Assembly: GCF_023715465.1 (NCBI RefSeq)
Contig: NZ_JAMBOE010000001.1
Span: forward strand, 434,001-498,000
Length of the DNA: 64,000 bases
Origin: Paenibacillus macerans
Lineage (GTDB): Bacteria; Bacillota; Bacilli; Paenibacillales; Paenibacillaceae
Direction: 5' to 3'
How positions within the stretch are numbered: the first letter of the stretch is position 1; every line of letters begins with the position of its first letter. This document shows, piece by piece, positions 1-9,209 of the stretch. The notes under the pieces are model-generated. The model ran no database searches, had not been told where the DNA came from, and saw nothing but the letters and a program-made list of their open reading frames with translations. The position numbers and the translations under genes are program-made.

Positions 1-199
1 GGTTCACGGCCTCAGCCTGCTCCTCGGTCACTTCTATGGGTATGTATTGCAGCATGTCCATGCTTTCCTGCCAGCACCGGTATTCAGCATTGCAAGACTC
101 GCAGCCCAAAAGATGCCACTCCAGCTCTTTGCGCTGGGGATGTTGTTCGGGCAGGTCTTGCATCAAACCGAACAGTTCTTGGGCCTCTCTACAATTCAT
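1..199 (-). CDS. Anti-sigma factor, zinc-finger type (partial, runs off the left edge)
   Basis: The first 66 residues are visible. They begin MNCREAQELF and carry the HLLGCESC pattern (H-x3-C-x2-C) of the ZAS/zf-HC2 zinc-binding anti-sigma domain, which holds an ECF sigma factor inactive at the membrane. The ATG overlaps the stop of the upstream sigma gene (ATGA), so the two are translationally coupled, the usual arrangement for a sigma/anti-sigma pair. The membrane segment and sensor part lie outside the window, so the signal it senses cannot be judged. Confidence 0.8.
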   Translation of the reverse strand, partial: MNCREAQELFGLMQDLPEQHPQRKELEWHLLGCESCNAEYRCWQESMDMLQYIPIEVTEEQAEAVN

Positions 200-789
200 C
201 TGCTTTTCATCCCTTCGTAATGCTCGTAGACCGGTTCGTAAAAGTAGGGTTCAAGCTGGCTTTTTACGCTGCTTCTGGCGCGGAACAAAAGCGATTTTAC
301 GGCGCTGACGCTCTGTCCCAAAATACTGGCGATCTCCTGGTAGTCCAATTGATCGTATTCGCGCAATATCAAAGCAGACCTTTGTTTCTCCGGTAATTTG
401 TTGATCGCTTCGCGCACCATGCCAACCTTCTCGCTGCGCAGAACGGCTTGTTCCGGGACGACCTCGGTCGGGGCCACAGGAACATACCCGCTTTCTTCGA
501 GCGGGACATTTCCGCTGCGCTGCTTGCGCAGCTCGCTGAGCACCGTATTCCGGGCAATCGTGTAAAGCCAGGTAGAGAAAGACGCGTCCACCTCCCGGAA
601 GGAATGCAAGCTGCGAAATGCTTTGTAGAACGTCTCCGAGCATAAATCTTCGGCAAGCTGCTCCAATTGAGCGCTTTTCAACATGTGATAAACGAAGGCC
701 AGTATCTTTCGCTGATACCTTCGCATCAGCTCCGAATACAGTTCCGTGTTGCCTTCCTTAATCTCACGTATCATCTGGGAATCGGTCAT
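196..789 (-). CDS. ECF-family RNA polymerase sigma factor
   Basis: A protein of about 197 residues with the two ECF regions. Sigma-2 is near residues 20-90 (RRYQRKILAFVYHML, then the FSTWLYTIARN helix for -10 binding). Sigma-4 is near 130-180 (INKLPEKQRSALILRE, then a helix-turn-helix around YQEIASILGQSVSAVKS). Start chosen at MTDSQMIREIKEG because an AGGAGG lies 12 nt upstream; the frame stays open for 50 more residues with no family resemblance. A TATAAT-like box sits at 945-950 on this strand but without a clear -35. The next gene downstream is its likely anti-sigma factor. Resembles SigW/RpoE-type regulators; the exact ECF group cannot be decided from sequence alone. Confidence 0.88.
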   Translation of the reverse strand: MTDSQMIREIKEGNTELYSELMRRYQRKILAFVYHMLKSAQLEQLAEDLCSETFYKAFRSLHSFREVDASFSTWLYTIARNTVLSELRKQRSGNVPLEESGYVPVAPTEVVPEQAVLRSEKVGMVREAINKLPEKQRSALILREYDQLDYQEIASILGQSVSAVKSLLFRARSSVKSQLEPYFYEPVYEHYEGMKSR

Positions 790-1007
790 TTCGGGGCGAA
801 ACCTCCTCGCAGTTCCAAATGCTTCTTCCCGTTCGATTCTTCCATTAATTATTACCGAACAGGAGCAAAAAAGTTGCGGTCGTTTATGTAAACTTCTATC
901 CGAAATCATTTGCGCGATATACGCTATAGCCAAAATCAAATCATATTATACCACAGAAACCGGGATTAAAAAAATAAACCGATGGTCATTTGTTGAAAAA
1001 TATTAAA

Positions 1008-1030
1008 GGCTGTCCGTGTTATGGACAGCC
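1008..1030 (-). terminator. Intrinsic terminator of the thi operon
   Basis: Perfect 8-bp stem (GGCTGTCC/GGACAGCC) with a 7-nt loop, followed on the minus strand by TTTAATATTTTT. It lies 22 nt past the thiE stop. Confidence 0.8.
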
Positions 1031-1051
1031 CTGCTTTGCTTTTTGGTCAGT

Positions 1052-1717
1052 TCATCCGCGCCCGAAAGCCACCGCTGCGTGAAGCTCCTCCACCGCTTTG
1101 CGGACATCGGCGGCCTGTGTAACTGCGGATATGACCGCGATTCCGTCCGCCCCGGCGCGGATCACTTCGCCCGCTCTTGCGGCCGTAATCCCGCCGATTG
1201 CGACGAGCGGCTCTCTGATTCCGCATTCGCGCAGCCGCCGGATGAAGCTGGGGCCCTGCGGCTCGCGGGCATCGGCCTTGGATGCGGTCGGATAGACCGG
1301 CCCGATCCCGAGGTAGTCCCCGCCGCTGTATATGGCCAGTTGGGCTTCTTCCACGGTATGCGCGGATACGCCCAGAATCCGGCCCTCGACCCGCTCGCGG
1401 ACCTGGCTTGCCGATTCGTCCTCCTGGCCGACATGGATTCCGTCCGCATCGATCGCCAAGGCAAGTTCAACATCGTCGTTGACGATAAAAGGAACGCCCG
1501 CCCGCCGGCAAACGGCCTGCAGCTTTTCGGCGAGCCTCAGCTTTGGCTCCCCGGTCAGCGCGCCGGGCCCCTTTTCCCGGAATTGAATCATCGTTGCGCC
1601 TCCGGCCAGCGCCTCCTCGGCCACCTGCAGCGGTTCCTGCCGGCAGTCTACGCTGCCGATCACCAGATACAGTCCGAGAAATTTGCGCATAGCCGCAGCG
1701 GAAATACGCTCGCTCAT
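1052..1717 (-). CDS. thiE: Thiamine-phosphate synthase ThiE
   Basis: Joins hydroxymethylpyrimidine diphosphate to thiazole phosphate to form thiamine phosphate; cytoplasmic TIM-barrel enzyme. About 221 residues, the usual length. Family signatures are visible: LYLVIGS at the N-terminus, ATMIQFREKG (pyrophosphate/Mg binding), PFIVNDDVELALAIDADGIHVGQ in the middle, GPVYPTASK, and VAIGGI near the end. Start taken at [13 protein letters not shown], whose ATG overlaps the thiD stop (ATGA); a 13-residue longer version would overlap thiD further. Last gene of tenA-thiM-thiD-thiE, under the upstream TPP riboswitch. Confidence 0.95.
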   Translation of the reverse strand: MSERISAAAMRKFLGLYLVIGSVDCRQEPLQVAEEALAGGATMIQFREKGPGALTGEPKLRLAEKLQAVCRRAGVPFIVNDDVELALAIDADGIHVGQEDESASQVRERVEGRILGVSAHTVEEAQLAIYSGGDYLGIGPVYPTASKADAREPQGPSFIRRLRECGIREPLVAIGGITAARAGEVIRAGADGIAVISAVTQAADVRKAVEELHAAVAFGRG

Positions 1718-2544
1718 GGCCGCGCCCCCTGTACCTTCCTGCGCCGGTACGCCCAATGATTCGTTGGGCCGTGTCCCAGCCCCAGGGCAAGCTCGTCCTC
1801 AATCGCCGCCTGAATAAATGCCCGCGCGGTAGATATCGCTTCCGCAGCCGCCGCTCCCTTCGCCAGCTCCGCCGCGATCGCCGCAGAGAAGGTGCAGCCC
1901 GTACCGTGCGTATGCCGCGTCATGATCCGCTGCCCGCTAAACTCGGTAAAACCGTTGCCGTCATACAGCAGGTCGACGATCCGCTCGCCGCTGCCGCTCT
2001 CGTCATGCCCGCCTTTGATGACAACGTGTTTCGCCCCGAGGCTATGGATGCGTTTGGCCGCCTCGCGCCGGTCGGTCATGCCGCGGATCAGGATACCGGA
2101 TAACGCCTCGGCCTCCGGGATATTCGGCGTCACCACCTGCGCCAGCGGCAGCAGCTCCTCCTGCAGCGCCGCGACCGCTTCGGGCTGCAATAGCGTGGCG
2201 CCGCCTTTGGCGATCATAACCGGGTCGACGACGACCCGGGCCCAGCCGAAGGCGCGGATTTGCCCCGCCACGGCACGGATGATCCCGGCGCTGAACAGCA
2301 TGCCGGTTTTCAGCGCGTCCGGGGCCAAGTCCGAGCCGACCGCCTCGATTTGCTCCGCCGCGGCCTCCGGCGGCAGCGGATATACGTTCCGGACGCCCAG
2401 CGTGTTTTGGACGGTGATGGCGGTGACCGCCGACATGCCAAACACGCCAAGCTCCTGGAACGTTTTGAGGTCGGCCTGGATGCCGGCCCCGCCGCCGCTG
2501 TCCGACCCGGCGATCGTCAGCGCCTTCCGGACCGCGCCGCTCAT
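1714..2544 (-). CDS. thiD: Hydroxymethylpyrimidine/phosphomethylpyrimidine kinase ThiD
   Basis: Phosphorylates HMP and then HMP-P to the diphosphate used by ThiE. 276 residues starting [21 protein letters not shown], the ribokinase-fold signature of Thi[13 protein letters not shown] and the C-terminal [11 protein letters not shown] anion-hole motif with catalytic Asp/Cys region are intact. The ATG overlaps the thiM stop (ATGA), which decides the start; the 102 residues that can be read upstream in frame are an Arg-rich shadow of thiM. Translationally coupled to thiM and thiE. Confidence 0.95.
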   Translation of the reverse strand: MSGAVRKALTIAGSDSGGGAGIQADLKTFQELGVFGMSAVTAITVQNTLGVRNVYPLPPEAAAEQIEAVGSDLAPDALKTGMLFSAGIIRAVAGQIRAFGWARVVVDPVMIAKGGATLLQPEAVAALQEELLPLAQVVTPNIPEAEALSGILIRGMTDRREAAKRIHSLGAKHVVIKGGHDESGSGERIVDLLYDGNGFTEFSGQRIMTRHTHGTGCTFSAAIAAELAKGAAAAEAISTARAFIQAAIEDELALGLGHGPTNHWAYRRRKVQGARP

Positions 2545-3392
2545 CCGAGCCACCACCCGCCGGCAGCGGAGACTTCCCGCTCGCTGACCGCCGCGTGGCC
2601 CTTCAGCGAGTGCGGGTGCAGCTTGGCCAACTCGTCGAGGAAGGCGATCTGGAAGCTGCCGGGGCCGGCGGACGCGGTGCGCTCCGCGGCGCGGGACGCG
2701 GCGGCGCCGTAAAACGCCAGCCCGGCGGTGCCGGCCAGCAGCACGTTGTCGCGTTCCACCGCGGCAAAGGCGCCCAGGACCGACGTCAGCAGGCAGCCCG
2801 TGCCGGTTACCTGCGTCAGCAGCGCATCCCCGCCGCTGACGATCCGGCACAGCTGCCCGTCAGTGATCACGTCCTCGCGCCCGGTGACGGCGACGACGGT
2901 GTTCAGCTTCCGCGCCGCCCGCACGGCCAGCTCCGCCTGATCCTCACCGCTGCTTTCCCCGGCGTCCACGCCCTTGATGTCGCGGCTTTCCCCAAGCAGG
3001 TGGGCGATTTCCGCCGCATTCCCCCGCAAGAGTGACACTTTGACCTCGCGCAGGATGCGCAGCGCCGATTCCGTCCGGAAACGCGTCGCGCCCGCCCCGA
3101 CCGGATCCAGCAGCACTGGCACCTCATGGGCGTTCGCCGACAAACCGGCGACGATCATCGCCTCGACCTGGGCGCTGGACAGCGTCCCCAGATTCAGCAC
3201 GAGGGCCCCGGCGATCCCGGCCATATCGGCCACTTCCTCCGGTGCGTAAGCCATCACCGGGGAAGCACCAAGCGCGTACAGGCCGTTGGCCGTAAAATTG
3301 GTCACGACGACGTTGGTCATGTTGTGCACAAGCGGCTTCGTGTTTTGCACTTTCGTAAGCAGAGCGGACAGTTCATTTTCCAAGATGCTCAT
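2541..3392 (-). CDS. thiM: Hydroxyethylthiazole kinase ThiM
   Basis: Salvages the thiazole moiety of thiamine by phosphorylating hydroxyethylthiazole. 283 residues. N-terminal [20 protein letters not shown] is diagnostic, followed by [27 protein letters not shown] and the ATP-site GTGCLLTSV. It overlaps the tenA stop by 4 nt and thiD by 4 nt. With TenA and ThiD it forms a salvage rather than de novo set: no thiC, thiG or thiF is nearby. Confidence 0.95.
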   Translation of the reverse strand: MSILENELSALLTKVQNTKPLVHNMTNVVVTNFTANGLYALGASPVMAYAPEEVADMAGIAGALVLNLGTLSSAQVEAMIVAGLSANAHEVPVLLDPVGAGATRFRTESALRILREVKVSLLRGNAAEIAHLLGESRDIKGVDAGESSGEDQAELAVRAARKLNTVVAVTGREDVITDGQLCRIVSGGDALLTQVTGTGCLLTSVLGAFAAVERDNVLLAGTAGLAFYGAAASRAAERTASAGPGSFQIAFLDELAKLHPHSLKGHAAVSEREVSAAGGWWLG

Positions 3393-4117
3393 TGAAGTTC
3401 AGCCCCTTTCGTTAATGCACCTGCGATTGGTTCATCATTCCGCCGCCCCGTCCGAACCGGCCATTCCTCCAGCTTGTAAGCCATGTCCCAGAACAGGTAC
3501 TCCAACTGGCAGCTTTGCATGAAATGATCCGCCATCCTCCGGCGCTCCGCTTCCGCCGCGGTTTCCGCCCATTGGTCGAGGGCGTCCTGGAATTTCTGCG
3601 TCACACCGGTCACCCGCCCGCCGTAAAATTGCATCCAATCGTAAAAAGGATGGTCCGGGGCCGGGCGGACTTCGTCCAGCAGTCTGCGGCCGATTTCCAA
3701 ATACGTCCAGGGGCAGGGCAGCAGCACAGCCAAGATTTCACCCAGGCTGCCTTCATGCGCCACAGTCAGCATGTGGCGGATGTAATGATGCGCGGACGGC
3801 GCCAGGGGAAAGCCCTGCAGCTCCTCAAAACGGACCCCGGCAACAGCGCAAAAATTGTGGTGCGGATGGATTTCACTGTTCAGAATAAAGGAGATCTGTT
3901 CGTTGAACAGGGCGATATCGCCGCGGCTTTCGCATTTCGATATGGCGATCCCGTAGATCCGCATGTACGCGTTCAAGTACTCGTAATCCTGTTTGACGTA
4001 ATGAATCAATTGCTCTTTTTGCAGATTGCCGTTGGCGATTCCCCGCACAAAAGGATGCTGAAAAATCGCTTCAAAAACCTCGTCCGCCTGCTCGCGCAGC
4101 GTTTGCGCAAAACTCAT
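3389..4117 (-). CDS. tenA: Aminopyrimidine aminohydrolase / thiaminase II TenA
   Basis: Hydrolyses aminomethyl-pyrimidine breakdown products of thiamine back to HMP. 242 residues, all-helical TenA fold. The catalytic Cys lies in [12 protein letters not shown] and the acidic active-site residues in [12 protein letters not shown]. Start set at [14 protein letters not shown], which has a GGAGGTGGA sequence just upstream; 28 extra in-frame residues upstream belong to the riboswitch leader. First gene of the operon, directly behind the TPP riboswitch and its terminator. Confidence 0.93.
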   Translation of the reverse strand: MSFAQTLREQADEVFEAIFQHPFVRGIANGNLQKEQLIHYVKQDYEYLNAYMRIYGIAISKCESRGDIALFNEQISFILNSEIHPHHNFCAVAGVRFEELQGFPLAPSAHHYIRHMLTVAHEGSLGEILAVLLPCPWTYLEIGRRLLDEVRPAPDHPFYDWMQFYGGRVTGVTQKFQDALDQWAETAAEAERRRMADHFMQSCQLEYLFWDMAYKLEEWPVRTGRRNDEPIAGALTKGAELQ

Positions 4118-4203
4118 CGTCCTCCACCTCCGGGTAAAATGTGAACTACGATACAGGAGCATCCATGGGACGACGAGCGGCAGAACTTTACGAAGCAGCA
4201 AAA

Positions 4204-4229
4204 AAGCCGCCCCGTAGAGGGAGCGGCTT
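4204..4229 (-). terminator. Riboswitch-controlled terminator before tenA
   Basis: A 7-bp perfect stem (AAGCCGC/GCGGCTT on either strand) followed on the minus strand by TTTTTT. It lies between the TPP aptamer and tenA, so it is the natural expression platform: TPP binding should favour this hairpin. Confidence 0.8.
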
Positions 4230-4288
4230 GAACGCGCGAGGGCCAGTCACATCATATCGTGATTACTTGCGGACGGCGCGGTACCGGC

Positions 4289-4377
4289 TCCACTTTCCTA
4301 CGCTAGTACGAACTAGATCAGGTTCAAAGGGTCCAAGATACGCTCTTGTCTCAGCCGAATACGGCGCCCCTAGTGGA
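4289..4377 (-). promoter_or_regulatory. TPP (THI-box) riboswitch aptamer
   Basis: On the minus strand the conserved THI-box blocks appear in order: GGGGCGCC, then CTGAGA, then GAACCTGATCTAGTT, then ACTAGCGTAGGAAAGTGGA. The last two form the pyrophosphate-binding arm. It sits about 170 nt upstream of tenA with a terminator between, as expected for thiamine-repressed genes in Firmicutes. Confidence 0.96.
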
Positions 4378-4469
4378 ATTTCCTATTCGATTCACTATCA
4401 CTACTTTACCTGCATCTTCCTGGAGTGTCAATTCCGCGTTGCCATGCGCGCCGGAATTTCCCCGCGGCC

Positions 4470-7400
4470 TCAGCGGAGCGCGAGCCGAACCGTTTTAATC
4501 TCATACGGCGAAATCTGCAGCTCGGCAGTACCTTGCTTGGCCTCCCCGGCCGGCCGTTCCATCAGGTTGGTTTCTTGCCAGGAGACAAGCGTGAGATCGC
4601 TCTCCAAGCGAATCGAACCCCGGCCGCCTTTATATTCGTGGAAGCGGACGATCAAGGCGTCGTCGTCCTCTGCTTTTTTGACCGCGTCGATTACCACTTC
4701 GCCGCTGCCGCTGACGCGCACAGCCCGCAGCAAGGAGAAAGCGGATGCCGCTGTCTGGCCGCGTGTGGCATACACCGGCTGATTCAGCAGCGCGGCGGCC
4801 TGCACGGTCTCGCCCTCGGACCAATGCCCCTCGTGCGGATACAGGGCATAAGTAAACGTATGCTCTCCACGGTCGGCCTCCGGATCGGGATAGGTCGCCG
4901 ATTTCAGCAGCGACAGCCTGATCACGTTGTTTTTGATGTCATGACCGTATTTGCAATCGTTGAGCAGGCTGACGCCGTAACCATGCTCCGACAGGTCGGC
5001 CCACTGGTGTCCAACCGTCTCAAACCGCGCAAGATCCCAGGAGGTGTTCCAATGCGTCGGTCGTTTGACGTTGCCGAACTGGATGTCGTAGGTGGCCTCC
5101 GTTGCCCGCACATCCACCGGAAAAGCGACCTTTAAGAGCTGCTGGCGCTCCTGCCAATCCACCTGCGTGCGGAACTCGATCCGCCGGTCATCGGCATATA
5201 GGATCATTTGCTGGCTGATCGTGGAGTTCATATACATCCAGGTGAAAGCGACCTCCGCCCGCAGCTTGCCGGCCGTAACCCGGCACTCCTTAAGCTCCGA
5301 AACCTCGTGCATCTTCTCCTGATAAAAAATATCAATATCCCAAGCCTCGAACATTTTCGGCTTATCTTCAAACACCTGGAGAACGTTGCCGCGTTCTCCG
5401 GGAGCGAGCACCTCGCGGCCGGCGGCCCGGTCGTAAACCGAAGTCAATTGGCCGCGCTCGTTCCAGACGATCCGATACAGCGGAGTCTCGATGCCGTTCG
5501 GCAAAACTCTAAACGGCGCCTTAGCAGCGTCACTGCTTCCCGCTGACGCTCCTTGCGAATCGGACATCGCCTCCTCCCCATTCAAGCTGCGGCTTATCGT
5601 CTTAAATCCCAACGGCGGGACGTTTTCCACCTTCACCCAAACGATGCTTCCGTCAAATTCGGCGTCAAGCTCGCGGCCGTCGTGACCGCTCCAACGTCCG
5701 CCGGGACCGGCGCCATGGATGGCAACGAGGCCGCTATACGTCCAGGAGGACGGATTCCAAACGGTATAGGTCACTTCGCCTTCCGGATCACCGTTCACAA
5801 CATCGCCGGTCACGGCATCGCCTATCGAGGCGGTACCGTTTGCTGTATCGCCAGCCAGGGCGCTTAGGGTCAACCCGCGGATCGCCTGACTGCGGCATTC
5901 CTGCAGCAGCGCTGCGGCTTGCTCGTACTCCAGTTTGGAATCGCGGTACACTTCGGGAATCGACGAGCCTGGAATGATGTCGTGGAACTGATTGCGCAAA
6001 ATCGTTTTCCAGCTTTCGTCGAGCTTCGCTTTCGGGTAGGAGGCCCAGCCTCCGCCAGCCAGCAGCGCCTCCAGGCTAAGCAGCCATTCGGCGTCACGAG
6101 AGAGCAATTCGAGCTTGCGGTTCATTTTTTTGTTATAAGCCTGACTCGTATAAGTTCCCCGGTGGTACTCGAGATACAGCTCGCCGTCCCATGTATGGAC
6201 ATAACGGTCCGCCGCTTCCACCGTCTCATGCAGTTTGGCGAAATATTCGTCCGCCCGCCCGGTGACGACGTTCGGCAGCCCCGGCATCGCTTCGAGACGG
6301 CGCCGCAGCTCCAGATGCTCTCGGTTGACGCCGCCGCCCCCGTCCCCGTAGCCGTAAGACAACAGCAGCTCCTTGTTGATTTCCTTGTCCCGGTACGTTT
6401 CCCAGATGCCCTGCACGCTGGACGCTTCGATGTTGCCGTTGTAGGTATACCACCAGAAGCTGCCGTCCTGCGGGGTGGTGATGAAATGGGTCAGCACTTC
6501 GCTGCCGTCGATCCCGCGCCATTTAAACGTGTCGTGCGGCATCCGGTTGTATTGGTTCCAACTGATTTTGGTCGTCATGAACGTATCGAAACCCGACTTG
6601 CGCAGGATTTGCGGCAATGCCCAGCTGTAGCCGAAAACGTCGGGCAGCCACAAATATGTGCACTCCGCACCAAACTCTTCGCGCAGAAAACGGGTGCCGT
6701 ACAGCAACTGCCGCACCAGCGATTCGCCGCTCGTCAAATTGCAGTCGGCTTCCAGCCACATCCCCCCGGCCGCCTCCCAGCGGCCTTCCTTGATCCGTTC
6801 CTTGATTTGCTCGTAAAGCTCCGGATAATCCTGCTTCAAGTACTCATACAGTTGGGGCTGCGTTTGCAAAAAAACGTACTCCGGGAACATTTCCATCAAC
6901 CGCAGCACAGTGCTGAAGGAGCGGGCCGCTTTTTCCCGGGTATGCTTAAGGCGCCATAGCCAGGCCACGTCGATGTGCGTATGCCCGATGCAGCGGACCG
7001 TAACCGGCGACGATTTGGGCAGCGCCGAAATCGCCTGCGACAGCTGCTCTTCCGCAGCCGCCAACGAGTCATAAAACGCCTCGGAGCCCGGCTGCGACCA
7101 ATCGACCCGCAAAAACGCCCGATCCAGCGCCATCAGCAGGTCGGTCCGCTCGGGAGCGTGTTTATGTAGCACTTCCACGGTCTGCATCACGGCCCGGGCC
7201 GTATAATACAGACGGTCGACCGTCCCGTCGAGCCAGGCGATTTCCGCCCGTTTCAGCCGATGCTCCTGGACCTGCGGTTTACCTCCGCCCTCCAGACCTG
7301 ACCAAAGCCGAAATTGCAGCAACACGGAAGTACCGGCGGCTTCTTCGGGAAAAAACACCTCCTGATGGTTGGAGTCCACCCCTTGAAACGGCTCTCCGTT

Positions 7401-7715
7401 GACATACAGCAAAGACTCGAAACCGGAGTTGTTCCCACCGCCCGTCTTACCGAAATCAAACACGCCGACAACCCGGCGGCCTTTCCAGGCCTGCGGAATT
7501 TCCGCCTCAGCTTCCAGCCATAAGTAAAGATCGCGGCCTTCCCAGCGTTCACCAGCCGGCATCGCACTCCATTCCCCACCCTTTGGCGGTCTGGCTCCGA
7601 TTGGCCCTTCCTCGTCGACCTGCGCGCGGAATTCGGCGATCGGCATCGCATCGCGGTAACGATAAGCTTCAACCTCGCGAATCCGCGCGTTTAATTTTTC
7701 TTCCGTCCAAAACAT
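4470..7715 (-). CDS. Alpha-mannosidase, glycoside hydrolase family 38
   Basis: 1081 residues, full length for bacterial GH38 enzymes of the YbgG/Man2C1 type. The family's metal-binding motif GHTHIDVAWLW is at 244-254, and the nucleophile Asp is in YLWLPDVFGYSWALPQIL (about D359). An N-terminal beta domain covers about 1-200, the catalytic domain about 235-520, and C-terminal beta domains follow. No signal peptide, so probably a cytoplasmic enzyme acting on imported mannosides. Start ATG has GGGAGGA 10 nt upstream. Divergent from an AraC regulator, which is the likely controller. Confidence 0.93.
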   Translation of the reverse strand: MFWTEEKLNARIREVEAYRYRDAMPIAEFRAQVDEEGPIGARPPKGGEWSAMPAGERWEGRDLYLWLEAEAEIPQAWKGRRVVGVFDFGKTGGGNNSGFESLLYVNGEPFQGVDSNHQEVFFPEEAAGTSVLLQFRLWSGLEGGGKPQVQEHRLKRAEIAWLDGTVDRLYYTARAVMQTVEVLHKHAPERTDLLMALDRAFLRVDWSQPGSEAFYDSLAAAEEQLSQAISALPKSSPVTVRCIGHTHIDVAWLWRLKHTREKAARSFSTVLRLMEMFPEYVFLQTQPQLYEYLKQDYPELYEQIKERIKEGRWEAAGGMWLEADCNLTSGESLVRQLLYGTRFLREEFGAECTYLWLPDVFGYSWALPQILRKSGFDTFMTTKISWNQYNRMPHDTFKWRGIDGSEVLTHFITTPQDGSFWWYTYNGNIEASSVQGIWETYRDKEINKELLLSYGYGDGGGGVNREHLELRRRLEAMPGLPNVVTGRADEYFAKLHETVEAADRYVHTWDGELYLEYHRGTYTSQAYNKKMNRKLELLSRDAEWLLSLEALLAGGGWASYPKAKLDESWKTILRNQFHDIIPGSSIPEVYRDSKLEYEQAAALLQECRSQAIRGLTLSALAGDTANGTASIGDAVTGDVVNGDPEGEVTYTVWNPSSWTYSGLVAIHGAGPGGRWSGHDGRELDAEFDGSIVWVKVENVPPLGFKTISRSLNGEEAMSDSQGASAGSSDAAKAPFRVLPNGIETPLYRIVWNERGQLTSVYDRAAGREVLAPGERGNVLQVFEDKPKMFEAWDIDIFYQEKMHEVSELKECRVTAGKLRAEVAFTWMYMNSTISQQMILYADDRRIEFRTQVDWQERQQLLKVAFPVDVRATEATYDIQFGNVKRPTHWNTSWDLARFETVGHQWADLSEHGYGVSLLNDCKYGHDIKNNVIRLSLLKSATYPDPEADRGEHTFTYALYPHEGHWSEGETVQAAALLNQPVYATRGQTAASAFSLLRAVRVSGSGEVVIDAVKKAEDDDALIVRFHEYKGGRGSIRLESDLTLVSWQETNLMERPAGEAKQGTAELQISPYEIKTVRLALR

Positions 7716-7804
7716 GAACTGTGTTCCTCCCTTGGAGCAAGTATCGGCTTCCCCCTCATTTTGCGTTCCGGGGCGTATGAAGTAAATTACTAATCCTCAT
7801 CAAT

Positions 7805-7844
7805 TTTTGTCCTATTATGATATGATTGGGACAAAAGGACAAAA
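7805..7844. promoter_or_regulatory. Possible operator between the mannosidase and AraC genes
   Basis: TTTTGTCC at 7805-7812 is inverted-repeated twice, as GGACAAAA at 7829-7836 and 7837-7844, in the 141-bp divergent intergenic region. The repeats sit just before the AraC ribosome binding site. Position and symmetry fit a regulator site, but this is inference. Confidence 0.35.
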
Positions 7845-7856
7845 GGAGCCAATCCG

Positions 7857-8771
7857 ATGGATGTGAAAAAATGGCGGCAGGAGCTGTCCTCCGTACTGAA
7901 TGGATTATGCCGCGAAATCCGCGTTGATGACTCCGTAATTGACTGGGTCGATATCGTGATTGAACAAAACGGAGGCGGCGGAAAATGCCCGCCCCATGCC
8001 CACACCTGGTACGAATTTAACTGCGTGTTGTCCGGCCGCATGCAAACCCGGTTTATGGACAAGGACGTCATGGTCCGCGAAGGCGAGTTTTTTCTGATTC
8101 CTCCAGGCATGACCCACTCCCATGTTTACTACCGTGATGCTCCGCACGAGGGCGTGTGCTTTCGCTGGCGGTTCAGGCCGTTGCCCGGCGGGAGCCCGGA
8201 AGAAGCGGCCGGGCAAGGGTTGTTCGGACGGCTGAGCCGCCTGAAAGATTGGCCTCCCGGCGCTTACCGCGACGATTACGGAATTCGGCCGCTGCTGATC
8301 CAGTTGTTTCATGAAGCAGAGGCCGGACGGACACCGCTTTTTTTGCAGCTCCTGCTCGTGCAGTTCCTGGAAATTTTAACTTCGATTCCGGGCACCGGAC
8401 GCCTTTCCTTGGCGGAGCTAGGCGGAACCAAGGATGCCCTCGTTCGCAAGGTGGAAATTTATTTGGAGGATTTTCGCGGTGACCGCCTGAACGTAGAGGA
8501 ATTGGCCGCTTCCCTGCATATGAGCTATGGCCATCTTTCCCGGCTTTACAAGCAGAAGACTGGGCGGACTCTCATCGAGGAAATGAACCGGATCCGCTTG
8601 GCCAAAGCCTGCGAGCTGCTGCTTAAACCCGAGCTGCTGGTTAAAGAGGTTGCCGAGCAGTCCGGCTTCCCGGATATTTACTATTTCAGCAAGGCGTTTA
8701 AGAAAAAGCACGGCCTCAGCCCGCAGGCGTACCGCAAGCGGCATTTGGGCCGGGAGGAACCTCGACTATAA
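7857..8771 (+). CDS. AraC-family transcriptional regulator with N-terminal cupin sensor
   Basis: 304 residues. The N-terminal half resembles an AraC cupin (CPPHAHTWYEFNCVLSGRMQTRF, then EGEFFLIPPGMTHSHVY, a histidine-rich sugar pocket). The C-terminal ~100 residues hold two helix-turn-helix units: LNVEELAASLHMSYGHLSRLYK, and VKEVAEQSGFPDIYYFSKAFKKKHGLSPQAYRK. AGGAG lies 8 nt before the ATG. Divergent orientation suggests it activates the GH38 mannosidase in response to a mannose-containing sugar; the ligand is not readable from sequence. Confidence 0.9.
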   Translation: MDVKKWRQELSSVLNGLCREIRVDDSVIDWVDIVIEQNGGGGKCPPHAHTWYEFNCVLSGRMQTRFMDKDVMVREGEFFLIPPGMTHSHVYYRDAPHEGVCFRWRFRPLPGGSPEEAAGQGLFGRLSRLKDWPPGAYRDDYGIRPLLIQLFHEAEAGRTPLFLQLLLVQFLEILTSIPGTGRLSLAELGGTKDALVRKVEIYLEDFRGDRLNVEELAASLHMSYGHLSRLYKQKTGRTLIEEMNRIRLAKACELLLKPELLVKEVAEQSGFPDIYYFSKAFKKKHGLSPQAYRKRHLGREEPRL

Positions 8772-8900
8772 CGGCCGCAGGCTGTAGGGCATACGACTGT
8801 AGGTAACACGACTGTAGGGGTAATGGCTATGGGGGCAACGTCTGTAAGGGTAACGCCTGTGGGGGCGCGACTATAGGGGTGTGACTGTAGGGGGACAACT
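8772..8900. repeat. Degenerate short tandem repeat, about eight 15-nt units
   Basis: Right after the AraC stop, variants of CGACTGTAGGGGTAA recur head-to-tail about eight times (for example ACGACTGTAGG, CGTCTGTAAGGG, CGCCTGTGGGGG, CGACTATAGGGG, TGACTGTAGGGG). Units are diverged and vary from 13 to 17 nt. No coding sense is apparent on either strand. Confidence 0.7.
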
Positions 8901-8980
8901 ATTTGGTACACTCTGCTATAGATACAACTGTTCGGACCACATTCAAATGAACATAAAGCTCTATGCGTGACGCGCCCTGG

Positions 8981-9168
8981 CTAACGGACCACAGAGCCGT
9001 TATTTGCTCATTTCCCGGGTATTTCCCGGCCTAACGGACACCATTGACCTTATTCCGGGCATTTCCCCGGCGAATCCGGTAAATCCGGCCAAATAAGTGC
9101 ACCTGAGTCCGTTACGATTTCAAAGTGGCTGTTTTTTTCCGAATAAGGTCTTCTCGGTCCGTTAGCCT
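8981..9168. repeat. Intergenic repeat family 1, copy 1 (CTAACGGAC...TCCGTTAG)
   Basis: A non-coding block bounded by CTAACGGAC and GTCCGTTAG. It has internal CTAACGGACAC and GAGTCCGTTAC motifs and the sub-block ATTTCCCGGGTATTTCCCGGC. Closely similar blocks occur at 21777-21964 and 54721-54855, always between genes. The paired TAACGGA/TCCGTTA ends make long imperfect hairpins possible. Confidence 0.75.
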
Positions 9169-9209
9169 CACCCAAAATCTCCGTTCAGCCATCAAAAGGC
9201 CGCCAACAC

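Noticed and set aside
2541-2850. N-terminal extension of ThiD
   Set aside because: The extra 102 residues are an Arg/Gly-rich shadow of thiM. The family start and ATGA overlap place the true start at 2544.
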